Below are positions 51,687 through 61,090 of a stretch of 64,000 nucleotides of DNA, piece after piece. The notes below the pieces were generated by a model that worked only from the letters and a program-made list of their open reading frames with translations, made no database searches and was not told the DNA's origin. The DNA is from Beutenbergia cavernae DSM 12333 (GTDB taxonomy: Bacteria > Actinomycetota > Actinomycetes > Actinomycetales > Beutenbergiaceae). The translations under genes and the position numbers were made by a program. The DNA is taken from the NCBI RefSeq assembly GCF_000023105.1, contig NC_012669.1, forward strand, positions 4,605,184 to 4,669,183, in the 5' to 3' direction. How positions within the stretch are numbered: the first letter of the stretch is position 1; every line of letters starts with the position of its first letter.

Positions 51687-52202
51687 TCAGGGCCGCGGAC
51701 CAGCCGGGCCCTCCGACGGATCCGCGGGCCTCTCGGCCGACGCTTCCGTCGACGACCCGCCGGTCATCCGCCGGTGCGCGGCGTCGTACGCGTTCCCGGC
51801 GGTCGCCTCGAAGCGGTCATCGACCATGTCGTAGACGAACCAGCCGACGATCACGATCAGCGGGGGCAGCACGTAGCCGAGGAACCACCCGTGGACATTC
51901 ACGTCCGACAGGATCACCGTGAGCAGCCAGATCACGAACGCGACCACGTACACGATCGCGTACGTGAGGACCTTGCCGGCGAGCCAGCGGGGTCTACCCG
52001 CCCAGTTCCCGGCCTGGTCCGTGAGGAACGACGTGATGAGCGGCTTGACCCAGACGGTCGCGGCCGTGAGCACGACCGCAGCCCAGAGCACGCCCCAGGA
52101 TCCCCGGACCCCGGGGACGAACAGCACGATCGCGACAACGACGATCAGGTTGAACACCAGCAGGGCGCCGAGGCGCACGATCCAGGCCCTCATGGCGCCC
52201 AT
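51687..52202 (-). CDS. Hypothetical four-helix membrane protein
   Basis: A 171-residue protein with four hydrophobic segments: LGALLVFNLIVVVAIVLFVP, WGVLWAAVVLTAATVWV, LTYAIVYVVAFVIWLLTVIL and GYVLPPLIVIVGWFVYDMV. A hydrophilic Ser/Glu/Pro-rich tail ends the protein. It resembles small phage-holin-4/DUF-type membrane proteins common in actinobacteria, but I cannot name it. ATG 52202 and ATG 52193 are both possible; neither has a clear ribosome-binding site. It lies downstream of parB on the same strand with a 60-bp gap. Confidence 0.72.
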   Translation of the reverse strand: MGAMRAWIVRLGALLVFNLIVVVAIVLFVPGVRGSWGVLWAAVVLTAATVWVKPLITSFLTDQAGNWAGRPRWLAGKVLTYAIVYVVAFVIWLLTVILSDVNVHGWFLGYVLPPLIVIVGWFVYDMVDDRFEATAGNAYDAAHRRMTGGSSTEASAERPADPSEGPAGPRP

Positions 52203-52262
52203 CGTGGCAGCGCGCGTCGCGCCTGGCCACCGGCGGTCGGCGTGCGCGCGCCGCCGTGGCGG

Positions 52263-53681
52263 TCACCCGTCGGTGCCGATGTGCTCCTCGCTCTCCTCGC
52301 GCAGCACCCCTGCGTCCTCGGGGGCGACGGCGTCGAGGATGCGGTTGAGGTCTTGAACGCTCGCGAACTCGATGCTGATACGGCCCTTACGTTGCCCGAG
52401 GGCGATCTTGACCTTGGTGTCCCACCGGTCTGACAGGCGACGGCCGAGGTTCTCGAGCGCCGCCGTGTGCTCACCTGCCCGCGGACGACGGCGCAGCTCC
52501 GGCCGCATCGGCTCGTCCTCGCCGAGGGCGACGATCTCCTCGGTCGCGCGCACGCTCAGGCCCTCGGCGACGATGCGCTGCGCCAGCCGCTCCATCGCCG
52601 CGCCGTCGCTCAGCCCGAGCAGGGCACGCGCGTGGCCGGCGGACAGCACGCCCGCCGCGACCCTGCGCTGCACGAGCGGGGGGAGCTTCAGGAGCCGGAG
52701 CGTGTTCGAGATCTGCGGCCGCGACCGCGAGATGCGGGAGGCCAGCTCGTCGTGGGTGCACGAGAAGTCGTCGAGGAGCTGCTGGTACGCGGCCGCCTCC
52801 TCGAGGGGGTTGAGCTGCACCCGATGGAGGTTCTCGAGCAGGGCGTCCCGGAGGAGGTCGGTGTCCGCCGTCTCGCGGACGATCGCCGGCACGGTGTCAT
52901 TGCCGGCGAGCCGGGACGCGCGCCAACGCCGCTCGCCCATGATGAGCTCGTAGCGGGGAGAGCCCTCGACGTCCGCCACGCGGCGCACGACGACGGGCTG
53001 CAGGACGCCGACCTCCCGGATCGAGCCGGCGAGCTCCTCGAGGTCGTCCTCGTCGAACACCCGGCGAGGCTGCTGCGCGTTCGGCGCGACCGCGTCGACC
53101 GGGATCTCGGCGAACGTCGCGCCGGGGACGGGGACGAGGCCGTCGTCGGGCTCGTCGACGGCGGTGCTGCCGTTCGTCGTCGCGCCTTCCGGCGCCGCCG
53201 GCACGTCCGCCTCGACCGCACCCGGCGTCGGCGCGCCGTTTCGGCTCGCGCTCTCGTCGGTGCCGGGCTGCTGGTCCGCGGCTGGCTCCTCGGTGCCGTG
53301 CCGACCCGCGCCGGGCTCCTCGGTGGCCTGCTGCTGGCCCGCAGCGGGCTCGTCGGCCGCTTCCGGCTCCTCAGCGGGCTCGTCGGCCGCTTCCGGCTTC
53401 TCAGCGGTGTCGGCATCCGTCGGCGCCGACGTCGGCCCGTCGTCGCCGGCGTCAGTGCCCGAGACCGACTCCGCCGCCTTTTCGGGTTCCCGCTCCTCGA
53501 TGTCCTTGCTCGGCGGCCGCTCCGCGACGACGGTGTCGACGGCGACGCCACCGTTCTGCCCGTCTTGCTCGGTGGCCGGCCCGGGGAAGAACACGTCGAC
53601 GGGACGCGCAGCGGTGGACGAGGCGCCGGGGATGAGGGCGCCGAGTCCGCGCCCAAGTCCGGTACGTCGCTTCTCACTCAT
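52263..53681 (-). CDS. parB: Chromosome-partitioning protein ParB with long acidic N-terminal linker
   Basis: A 472-residue ParB/Spo0J CTPase that loads at parS and slides along DNA. The extreme N-terminus [16 protein letters not shown] is the ParA-stimulating peptide. Residues ~25-190 are an acidic, Ala/Pro/Gln-rich disordered linker with repeats such as [17 protein letters not shown]. The CTP-binding domain follows ([36 protein letters not shown]). The helix-turn-helix is at [19 protein letters not shown], and the C-terminal dimer domain is last. Usual length is ~330-380, so the linker is the excess. It overlaps parA by 8 bp and lies beside a dense parS field. Confidence 0.95.
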   Translation of the reverse strand: MSEKRRTGLGRGLGALIPGASSTAARPVDVFFPGPATEQDGQNGGVAVDTVVAERPPSKDIEEREPEKAAESVSGTDAGDDGPTSAPTDADTAEKPEAADEPAEEPEAADEPAAGQQQATEEPGAGRHGTEEPAADQQPGTDESASRNGAPTPGAVEADVPAAPEGATTNGSTAVDEPDDGLVPVPGATFAEIPVDAVAPNAQQPRRVFDEDDLEELAGSIREVGVLQPVVVRRVADVEGSPRYELIMGERRWRASRLAGNDTVPAIVRETADTDLLRDALLENLHRVQLNPLEEAAAYQQLLDDFSCTHDELASRISRSRPQISNTLRLLKLPPLVQRRVAAGVLSAGHARALLGLSDGAAMERLAQRIVAEGLSVRATEEIVALGEDEPMRPELRRRPRAGEHTAALENLGRRLSDRWDTKVKIALGQRKGRISIEFASVQDLNRILDAVAPEDAGVLREESEEHIGTDG

Positions 53682-55032
53682 GGTCGCCCTCCTCGGGCTG
53701 TGGGTGTAGCGGGGTAGGTGCGCCGACGCTCACGCGGTCGGACGTCGACGTCCAGCGCCGGTCGGTGAGCACGTGTCCGGGCGCCGGCTCGCCTGGCGCG
53801 GCGGCGCCACGGGGAAATGCCGAGCTCACCGCCTGGCTCGGCTCCTCGGTCGCGGCGGTGGCTCGGTCGCGGCCCTCTCGCGCTGGCTCGAGCTCGCCGT
53901 TGCTCACGGGCGCAGCCTCGCCGGTGCCCCCGGCCGGAATTGCTCCCTCGGCGCGTGATGCCGTCCGCACGTCGCGCTCGGACGTGCCGTGCTGGGCTAC
54001 GTTCCCTGGAGCCCCGTCGCGGTCCCCGGTCGCCACGCGCAGCTCCTCGCCCCTCGTGTGTGCCGACCCGCGTCGAGCGATCTCTCGCGCCGCTTCGAGG
54101 TAGGCCAGGGCTCCGGACGACATCGGGTCGTACGCGATCACCGTCTGGCCGTAGCTCGGCGCCTCGGAGATGCGGACCGAGCGTGGGATCGCCGTGCGCA
54201 GGGTCTGCTCGGGGAAGTGTTCGCGAACCTCGCCGACGACCTCACGCGCCAGGTTCGTCCGTGAGTCGTTCATCGTGAGGAGGATCGTCGAGACGTGCAG
54301 CTCCTGGTTGAGGTGCGCACGGATCAGGTCGATGTTGCTGAGGAGCTGGCTCAAGCCCTCGAGCGCGTAGTACTCGCACTGGATAGGGATGAGCACCTCT
54401 TCAGCGGCGACGAAAGCGTTGACCGTGAGCAGGCCGAGACTTGGTGGGCAGTCGACGAAGACGTAATCGAGTCGTGGCAGTCCTTCCCTGGTGCGGTGCT
54501 CCAGGTAGGCACGCAGGGCAAGCCGGAGACGGTTCTCCCGAGCGACGACGGACACCAGTTCGATCTCGGCACCCGACAGGTCGATCGTCGCGGGTACGCA
54601 GAGCAGGTTCTCGTTCGCCGGTGAGGCCTGCACGATGTCGCTCAGCGGAACGTCGTTGATGAGCGCGTCATAGGTCGACAGCACTCCGGCGTGGTGGTCG
54701 ATCCCGAGGGCTGTCGAGGCGTTGCCTTGCGGATCGTTGTCGACGACGAGGACGTGCAGCCCGGACTCGGCCAGCGCTGCCGCGAGGTTGACAGCAGTCG
54801 TCGTCTTCCCGACGCCGCCCTTCTGGTTGGCGACAGTGAAGACGCGGGTCTCGTCGGGGCGCGGGAACCGTGCGCCGGCGAGCTCGATCCGGCGTCGGGC
54901 ATCGTGAGCGAGCTCTGCGGCAAGCGGAGTGCTGTCGTCGAAGTCCGGGATGGAGGAGAGGAGAGCGGCCCGACGCGCTGCGTCGTCGAACGCGGGTATG
55001 GAATCCTCGGTGCGCTGGTCGTCACCCACCAC
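53674..55032 (-). CDS. parA: Chromosome-partitioning ATPase ParA with C-terminal extension
   Basis: A 452-residue Walker-type ATPase that positions origins with ParB. Walker A is [22 protein letters not shown] near residue 70 (written here without its flanks), the A' motif is [15 protein letters not shown], and the Walker B region is [18 protein letters not shown] ~60-residue N-terminal helix-rich extension precedes the core. About 150 Ala/Gly/Glu/Arg-rich residues follow it (after [19 protein letters not shown] [10 protein letters not shown]), with no recognisable fold. GTG 55032 has GGAGAG 6 nt upstream; GTG 55029 is the alternative. rsmG, its usual neighbour, lies 5.4 kb away. Confidence 0.94.
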   Translation of the reverse strand: MVGDDQRTEDSIPAFDDAARRAALLSSIPDFDDSTPLAAELAHDARRRIELAGARFPRPDETRVFTVANQKGGVGKTTTAVNLAAALAESGLHVLVVDNDPQGNASTALGIDHHAGVLSTYDALINDVPLSDIVQASPANENLLCVPATIDLSGAEIELVSVVARENRLRLALRAYLEHRTREGLPRLDYVFVDCPPSLGLLTVNAFVAAEEVLIPIQCEYYALEGLSQLLSNIDLIRAHLNQELHVSTILLTMNDSRTNLAREVVGEVREHFPEQTLRTAIPRSVRISEAPSYGQTVIAYDPMSSGALAYLEAAREIARRGSAHTRGEELRVATGDRDGAPGNVAQHGTSERDVRTASRAEGAIPAGGTGEAAPVSNGELEPAREGRDRATAATEEPSQAVSSAFPRGAAAPGEPAPGHVLTDRRWTSTSDRVSVGAPTPLHPQPEEGDHE

Positions 55033-55369
55033 TGGGTGCTCTCCGTCCTGATCGGCGATCTCTGCGGTGCCTAGCCTACGTGTGGTGGGTGCCTGATCCG
55101 GACTTCATCCACAGGCGACACGCACCCGATTCCGACGGAGCGGTTCGCCGTCCTGAGGGCGCCGTGGCGCTCCGCCAAGAGGCACTCCCGCACCTCCGAC
55201 GGCGGATCGCAATGCGTTCTTGGCGACCCTTCTGCCTGTCGCGCGATCGGTGATTGGGGGCATCTGGCTCACCCTCGAGGGGCACCCTAAGCCCCGCCTC
55301 GTGCGCCCGTCAGCGCGCAGACGGGTCCCGCGATCGACGCTCCACCAGGCAGTCGGACGCACCAGGGCC

Positions 55370-55383
55370 GTTCCACGTGAAAC
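55370..55383. other. parS: parS site, one mismatch
   Basis: GTTCCACGTGAAAC differs from the core GTTTCACGTGAAAC at one position. It is the site closest to parA. Confidence 0.75.
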
Positions 55384-55771
55384 GTCCCGCTAGCGTCCCG
55401 GAACGAGCGGGCGAGGTCGAGTCCGGACTGGAACGCCGCGACGCCTCTGCGTGCCACTCGTCCTTGACTTGGCTCCGATCAGGCACGACGAGGTGCGTCA
55501 GACCTCGGCTCCGACGTTGGCCGCAGCGCGGGGCGACCGATTCTCGAGCGAGTCGCCCGCAACCTTCGGTGCACGTGAGGATCAGGCTGATCGCTACGTT
55601 GCGCCGCATCGAGCTCGGCGTCTCCGGGCGGCTCCGGCGCAACCCCGCACAGCGCGGTACCAGCGCCGCGCATGCGGCGCGCGGCGTCAGGTGTCCGGTG
55701 TCACGCGGTCCGGCTCCCGACCCCCGGGCCTCAAGGCCGTAGGACCCTCTCAGACCGGTGCCCCAGTACCC

Positions 55772-55806
55772 AGCACCGCGCACCGAGCACCGAGCACCGA
55801 GCACCC
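55772..55806. repeat. GCACCGA heptamer repeats
   Basis: About five imperfect direct copies of a GCACCGA-type 7-mer. Noncoding, within the parS field. Confidence 0.6.
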
Positions 55807-56054
55807 CATGGGAGCCCAACACCGCGAATCTGTACGAGATTCCGCTCTTCGTGTGGATCCCGAGCCAAGAGGCGGCACGGGTCCGCGCCCCGGTACTGCG
55901 GACCCGCGCGCATCCACGGGGACGCGGGAGCTGCGCCGCCAGCCCCTGACTGCGCCTCTCCTCGACCGAGACAGGATCGCGCGGTGCACCGCGAGAGAAG
56001 CCTCCCTCGTCGCAGTCCGGCAGGTGAGGGACCACCACCGGCGTCGGACGTGGG

Positions 56055-56068
56055 GTTTCACGTGAAAC
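56055..56068. other. parS: parS site, exact core
   Basis: GTTTCACGTGAAAC, an exact match to the conserved ParB-binding palindrome. Confidence 0.92.
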
Positions 56069-56165
56069 GCACGACAAGCGATCGGGTCGTGTGACAGTGC
56101 CAGCCGCGGATCTCACGCCACAGCCTCGGGGACCGCTCTGCGCGTTGGTGACACAGCGACCCGGT

Positions 56166-56179
56166 GTTCCACGTGAAAC
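56166..56179. other. parS: parS site, one mismatch
   Basis: GTTCCACGTGAAAC, the same variant as at 55370, 111 bp from the exact site at 56055. Confidence 0.75.
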
Positions 56180-56390
56180 CGGGGCCCATCGGGTCTGGGC
56201 CGATAGCGGGCCGGCCGAGAGCGGCGCTGGGTTCTGCGGCAGCTCGCCCTCTCACGCGACGGAGAGCGCCGCCCAGCCACGTGTGGCGCGTCGGGTCTCC
56301 ATCGCGGCGCCCGATCGTCCGTCACATGCGATGACTCCGATCAAAGAGAGCTCCACCGATCACGAACCACGCATGCAGCCACGGACGCTG

Positions 56391-56493
56391 GCACCCGCAG
56401 CCGCACCCGCACCCACACCCACACCCGCACCCGCACCCACCGGCACCGGCACCGGCACCGGCACCGGCACCGGCACCGGCACCGGCACCGGCC
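56391..56493. repeat. CACCCG/GGCACC hexanucleotide microsatellite
   Basis: A run of CACCCG/CACCCA-type hexamers passes into about eight perfect GGCACC copies from 56442. It ends 3 nt before a parS-like site, and one strand is purine-poor throughout. Slippage-prone and noncoding. Confidence 0.85.
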
Positions 56494-56495
56494 AA

Positions 56496-56509
56496 GATTC
56501 ACGTGAAAC
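56496..56509. other. parS: parS site, one mismatch
   Basis: GATTCACGTGAAAC has one change in the left arm. It directly abuts the hexamer microsatellite. Confidence 0.7.
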
Positions 56510-57101
56510 GCGGGTCCCGGCGAAACGCACCAGTGGCCACTGCCCGCCTCGTACTCGTACCGAATCTGGTGTCTACCCTCGTCGTCTCTTGTAGGCGCCC
56601 AGGAGGTGTTCCCGGCTGACCGGTCACGATCGCGCACCCGCCACGATACGAAGGGAAGGACGGCGAGCCTGTGTCGCCCTATCAGGATCGTCGCCGGAGG
56701 ATTCCGCGGGTCGCCTGCCCTTCCTTCGCTCAACGTGGAGCGGCATCCACCTGAACGAAGCCGGCGGCCGCCGCGCGGAGGTGGCTGCGCTCACCCGGAG
56801 CCCGTCCCAGACGGCGCGGCAACACGGTCCTCCGCGGGCGGGAACGGCACATCAGTCGCACACCTTCATGCACCGCGATGCGTAGGCGTGCAGGACGCGG
56901 CCATGTGACTCGCACGCCAGAGAGTTGCCGACCTCCTCACGAGCGCCCTGGCTGCCAACGACAGGCCACTCGGATTCGCACCCCGTCTGCGCCGACTGGG
57001 CTCTGCCGAGGCCTAGGGCCCGTCGGCTTACGTCGCGGAACCTTCGCTGCGCGGCCGCGCGGCGAGCACTGACGATTCAGAACGTCCTGACCCGGCTCGG
57101 C

Positions 57102-57115
57102 GTTTCACGTGAAAC
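57102..57115. other. parS: parS site, exact core
   Basis: GTTTCACGTGAAAC, exact. Confidence 0.92.
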
Positions 57116-57442
57116 GGGGCGGACTCCGCCCTGGCGATGTGTCGGCCCCAGCAGCTCGAGGAGGCCTCCATCCAGGCGTCTGGTGCGGAGTCCCGCTCGG
57201 CGGTCAGCTCGCTGGGTCCGGCGGGGACCGTCCTAGCGCGGCCGTAACGCGTGGCCAGACCAGGTCGGACGCGACAGGCCAAACGAGGCAGGGCCGGGCC
57301 AAGACAGCGTCGCACGCCAGGTCCGGCGTAGCCGGGAATGGTTCGCGCACGGCCCGATCAAGTGAGCACAGCCCGGGCCGAGCCAGGTAGCGCCGCGTAG
57401 AGAGATGCCCCGCCCCGGTCGGCAGGGCCGCGGCGGCGACGT

Positions 57443-57600
57443 CCGGCTCGAGCCCCGTGGACCAAAGCCCAACCATGCAAGCCCGGCTCGGCCCCGTGAA
57501 GCCAGGCAAAACGAACCGCGACCGGCTCGGCCCCGTGGACCGAGGCACAACAAACCGCGACCGGCTCGAGGCCGCGGAGCAAGGCCCACGAAGCACCACC
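57443..57600. repeat. 39-bp tandem repeat, four copies
   Basis: Units begin CCGGCTCG at 57443, 57483, 57522 and 57561 and share a GCCCCGTGGACC core, with increasing divergence in the last unit. The 39-bp period equals 13 codons, but the frames give only Arg/Pro-rich sequence, so I read it as noncoding satellite. Confidence 0.8.
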
Positions 57601-57901
57601 GCGCCGGGCCCTTGAGGCGCAGTCCCAGCAAACACGAGCAAGACTCGTTCCCTAGTGAAGGACGGGACGTCCCCGGGGTAGACGCTCCCACCCGCCAGGT
57701 AGCCGTCCTCGACTCAGCAGGCCAACAGAGCCCGCGCTCGAGCACGCAGGTTCGCCCCATCCGCGCGCAGCCCGGTCTGGTCCATCCCCTCACGACCGCC
57801 CGAAGAGACCCAGCGAGCGTTGCCCTCGCTTGACGCCGCACCTGGATTGCCGTCCCGGAACGGCTTCCTCCAAAGAGCCTCAAGGAGCACTCCGAGGCTT
57901 C

Positions 57902-57915
57902 GTTTCACGTGAAAC
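57902..57915. other. parS: parS site, exact core
   Basis: GTTTCACGTGAAAC followed by A, exact on the right side of the 16-bp consensus. Confidence 0.93.
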
Positions 57916-58395
57916 ACACCAGACGACGAAACGCGCCGTGGACGACCAGTCGCTGCGTCGACGAGAACGATGTATCCGGATCGGCGCACGGGTGCTGTCC
58001 GCCGCGAAGCGACGCGCTAGGCCGACCCGTGCCGCGTGGTCGCATGTGGCACGTTGCAGCCGTGTCCGTCTGGTTCAGCGCCCAGTCGGAGCCGGCCCGC
58101 TCGCGGTACCTGAACTCGCGCCAGATCGCGCCGCGACGTCTCAGCTGCGACGGAGGAGAAGCGGTCGCTCCACGCGGCCAGCACCACCGACAGTCCCGAC
58201 CCGAGTGGCTCTTTCCTGGCCGGAACGTGGTGCCAAGGCTAGGTGCCATGCCGGTGCCGGGGATCCGGGTCGAGGCCCGGAAACGCGTCGGCCACCCTCC
58301 TCACCCTAGATGCGCAGCAGGGCGGAGAGCGCCCCGGAAGGGCCCTCGCTGTACGTGCAGTGCCCACGGCGCCGCTGCGTGATCGCTCTCGAGCC

Positions 58396-58409
58396 GTTTC
58401 ACGTGAAGC
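58396..58409. other. parS: parS site, one mismatch, first of a triplet
   Basis: GTTTCACGTGAAGC. It begins a cluster of three sites spaced 51 and 49 bp. Confidence 0.75.
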
Positions 58410-58446
58410 GGCTTGGCGTCCGCCCTGCCGCGAGAGCCTTCTGGGT

Positions 58447-58460
58447 GTTTCACGTGAAAC
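58447..58460. other. parS: parS site, exact core, second of a triplet
   Basis: TGTTTCACGTGAAAC, exact, within a ~50-bp unit that starts CGAGAGCCTTC. Confidence 0.93.
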
Positions 58461-58495
58461 GTGCCGGCACCGTCCCGCCCGAGAGCCTTCCGCGT

Positions 58496-58509
58496 GTTTC
58501 ACGTGAAAC
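58496..58509. other. parS: parS site, exact core, third of a triplet
   Basis: TGTTTCACGTGAAAC, exact, within a second copy of the CGAGAGCCTTC unit 49 bp from the previous site. Confidence 0.93.
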
Positions 58510-58659
58510 GGACTCTTCGGCACGCGCAACCCGCTAGAGAGTCGAGGGTCGCGCGAACCCGACAGAGCCACGCCGAAGAGTGCGGGATCCTGGGCAGTCC
58601 CATGGCAACGCCGGGGCCGCCAAGAGCCCTCGTTCGTCCGAGCCGGGCCGCCCGGCCTC

Positions 58660-59110
58660 GCCGTGCCGTGCTCGCCGCCGGTGCCGCGCCCATGGCCCGG
58701 GATCATGGGTTGGCACGTGAACCGAGGGGATGTAAGCCGGCGGGAACCCGCCCCGACCAGCCGTGCTTAGCTCCCGGGCCGCGCCGCGCCAATGGCCCGT
58801 GATCACAAGGGTCGGTAGGGCAAGACGCGGCCGACACGTGAACCGAGAGGATGCGAACTGGCAGGGGCGGCCCTGCCCACCCGTGCCAAGCGCACGGCCC
58901 GCGCCGCGCCCTTTGCCCGGGATCACAGAGGTCGGCAGGGCATTAGCGCGGCGAACACATGGACTGAGAGAGCGTGGACCTGCAGGAATCGGCCTTCCCG
59001 TGCCGTGGTCGCCGGCGACGCCGTGCCCATGGCCCGGGGCATCGGGGGCCACACGGACGAGGTACGGCCTCCACGTGAACCAAGGAGACGCGAAGGACGA
59101 GCCGGCGAGC
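58660..59110. repeat. Degenerate ~120-bp tandem repeat with CACGTG cores
   Basis: Four diverged units each contain an ATGGCCCGGGATCA-like block followed by CACGTGAACC or a decayed form. CACGTG-type cores lie at 58714, 58835, 58956 (CACATG) and 59072, so the spacing is 121, 121 and 116 bp. The CACGTGAACC core resembles half of parS, suggesting decayed parS repeats. Confidence 0.7.
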
Positions 59111-59380
59111 ACGTCGTCCTGGCACCTGGCGTCGACGCGGGAGAGGACCGAGTGGCAGCCGTGTGCCGACCTGCTCCCTCCCTCATCTGCGAATGCGGCG
59201 CCCAGCGGTCAACCCTGAGCATGGTGACCACCACTGCGGGAGGCCATGCGCGGCGCTCGAGTCAGCAGGCACGCTTCCGTCGCGTCGGCCTGGGGAGAGT
59301 GGTCTACGGACGCTCGCGTGAAGTCCTCGCTTCCTTGCGCTTCTGGGCGAGCTCGTCTTGATCTTGGGCAGCGGCCTCTC

Positions 59381-59394
59381 GTCTCACGTGAAAC
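59381..59394. other. parS: parS site, one mismatch
   Basis: GTCTCACGTGAAAC followed by A; one change in the left arm. Confidence 0.75.
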
Positions 59395-59521
59395 AACCGG
59401 GCCATCAAGACAATCGCCCCTTCCGTGCTCGCCGACGTGCGGCGTTGCGCTTCCTCACGCCCAGCGATCCCCGTCAGTCACGTCTAGACGCGCGCACAGA
59501 GTTTGAGCGACACGGCCACCC

Positions 59522-59595
59522 GGGAGCAGCGGGAGCACCGCGAGCAGCGGGAGCACCCGGGAGCAGCGGGAGCAGCGGGAGCAGCGGGAGCAGCA
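59522..59595. repeat. GGGAGCAGC nonamer minisatellite
   Basis: About eight GGGAGCAGC/GGGAGCACC units in tandem, noncoding, between parS-like sites. Confidence 0.8.
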
Positions 59596-59757
59596 CTGTG
59601 GCAGAGCGAGTGCGCGTACAACCGCCTTGACCCTGACGCTGTCACATCATCGGCGCGCAGCGCCGTCGTGTAGCGCGCCACGCCGTCGTGCGAAGACGAG
59701 CACATCCGCGACGCGAATTCGCTGGAGGCCGAGCTGGCGCAGCGGCGCGCCCGCACC

Positions 59758-59771
59758 GTTTCACGTGGATC
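59758..59771. other. Degenerate parS-like site, two mismatches
   Basis: GTTTCACGTGGATC keeps the left arm and the CACGTG centre but has lost the right arm. Confidence 0.45.
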
Positions 59772-60276
59772 ACGTTGCGCGGGAGGCCGGCGGTGCACCC
59801 CCGAGCGTTGGCCGCGCCGCTTCGCAACGGAGGCGTCGCCCGCATCGCGTCAATGGCCGTCGAGCCGTGGGCGTGGGCGTCACACACGTCATCTAGATCC
59901 GGCGGCACCCATCGTGGGCGTCCAGCGGACAAGAACGCCCGAGCCGGGCGTTGCACAGACTGCGCGTGATACCGATTGTTGATCCGCGGGAGTTCGAACG
60001 ACCTGGTGCCTCGATCACCATGCCCACGACCCGCGATGATCCTTCTGATGCGGGCGCCTGCATGCGCCGCGCCATCGGGCGCTCGACAGCGGGCGGATGG
60101 TTCGAGGACCTTCCTGACCGTGCACACGTCGAAGAGTCGACCGACGCTCCGGGCCGTCGGTCTCCGGGGTCGCACCTAGCGCCAGGATCCACATGCCCCG
60201 CAGGACGCAGGGCGCAGCACGCACATCGACAGACCGCGGAGCCGCGAGGTCGGCCTCACGCCGTCCTGGATCCGCG

Positions 60277-60290
60277 GTTTCACGCGGAAC
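60277..60290. other. Degenerate parS-like site, two mismatches
   Basis: GTTTCACGCGGAAC, with two changes near the centre and right arm. It is the site closest to rsmG and may be a relic. Confidence 0.35.
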
Positions 60291-60339
60291 GGACCGCGCC
60301 CCAAGCCAGATGCGGAACCACGAAGCGCCAGTCCGCACG

Positions 60340-60400
60340 TGCCGCCACATCAGCGCTCCATGCCACGTCAGCGTTCCCCGTGCCGCGTCAGCGTCCCGAG
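60340..60400. repeat. 20-bp tandem repeat near the rsmG end
   Basis: Three units begin TGCCGC or TGCCAC and share a TCAGCG core, spaced 21 and 20 bp. Noncoding. Confidence 0.55.
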
Positions 60401-60429
60401 CCCGGCGAGACTCCGGTCCGCGCGCCCCC

Positions 60430-61068
60430 TCAGCGCAGACGCACCTCGACGACTCGTGTCGTCTCTCCATCGCCGAGCAGGTCCACATCGTGCACCGACG
60501 CCGTGTCGACGGCGAAATCCCGAAGGTCCACCGCCGCTTCGTCGAGCTCGGCCTGCGCGCGCGCACCCTTCTGCGCCAGGAGCACACCGCGTCGAGAGAG
60601 CAGCGGCAGCGTCCACCGTGCGAGCTTCCCCAGCGGTGCCACGGCGCGGGCCGTGACGGCCTGCACCTTGAGCTTCCCGTGGAGCTCCTGCGCCTGAACC
60701 TGATGGAGGGTGACGTTGTCGAGGTCCAGCTCATCCCGCAGTTCCGACAGCCAGGCGACCCGTCGCTCCATGGGCTCGACCAGGTGGACGTCCAGGTCGG
60801 GCCTCATCAGGGCCAGGACCACACCGGGGAGACCGGCGCCCGTGCCCACATCCGCCACGGACCCGGCATCAGGCAACCAGCGAGCGACGGCAGCGGAGTT
60901 GACGATGTGCCGCAGCCACAACCGGGGCACCTCCCGCGGTCCGATGAGACCGCGTTCCTCACCGTGCTCGGCGAGCAGCTCGCCGAACCGCACCGCACCG
61001 GCGAAGCCGTCGCCGAGGATCCGCCGGCTGGCCTCGACCTCGACGACGAGGCTCTCCGCCCCCGTCAT
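60430..61068 (-). CDS. rsmG: 16S rRNA (guanine(527)-N7)-methyltransferase
   Basis: A 212-residue SAM-dependent methyltransferase (GidB). It starts with ILGDGFAGAVRFGELLAEHG and continues with PREVPRLWLRHIVNS. The SAM motif is SVADVGTGAGLPGVVLAL, followed by VHLVEPMERRVAWL and a VTARAVAPLGKL segment typical of RsmG. It methylates G527 of 16S rRNA; loss gives low-level streptomycin resistance in other bacteria. It lies 22 bp downstream of jag in the rpmH-to-rsmG operon and is the last gene before the parS field. Confidence 0.95.
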   Translation of the reverse strand: MTGAESLVVEVEASRRILGDGFAGAVRFGELLAEHGEERGLIGPREVPRLWLRHIVNSAAVARWLPDAGSVADVGTGAGLPGVVLALMRPDLDVHLVEPMERRVAWLSELRDELDLDNVTLHQVQAQELHGKLKVQAVTARAVAPLGKLARWTLPLLSRRGVLLAQKGARAQAELDEAAVDLRDFAVDTASVHDVDLLGDGETTRVVEVRLR

Positions 61069-61090
61069 GCGTCAGTACCCCGAGGCGCCA

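Larger units (their letters stand above)
55033..60429. other. 5.4-kb gene-poor parS-rich region (centromere-like)
   Basis: Between parA and rsmG, genes that are usually adjacent, there is no open frame with a recognisable domain, good codon pattern or ribosome-binding site; the longest frames encode Arg/Ser/Pro-rich low-complexity sequence. The stretch instead holds twelve parS-like 14-mers (five exact) from 55370 to 60290. It also holds a GCACCGA heptamer run, a GGCACC hexamer run, a 39-bp tandem repeat, a ~120-bp degenerate repeat and a GGGAGCAGC run. A parA -10 candidate (TAGGCT, 55073-55078 on the minus strand) lies at its left end. The likely role is ParB loading and spreading. Confidence 0.8.

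Noticed and set aside
58396..58509. Possible CRISPR array (repeats at ~50-bp intervals)
   Set aside because: The repeated element is the parS palindrome with partly conserved flanks, only three units, and no cas genes are near.
55310..59112. Open frames of 150-270 codons in the parA-rsmG interval (for example 55310-56116, 57233-57883 and 58534-59112, all minus)
   Set aside because: They consist of Arg/Ser/Gly/Pro-rich repeats, overlap parS sites and satellites, change composition within themselves and lack ribosome-binding sites. I treat them as noncoding.
55033..60429. tRNA or other structured RNA genes in the long noncoding interval
   Set aside because: GTTCGAA-like fragments occur (near 59994), but no cloverleaf or paired acceptor stem could be assembled around them.
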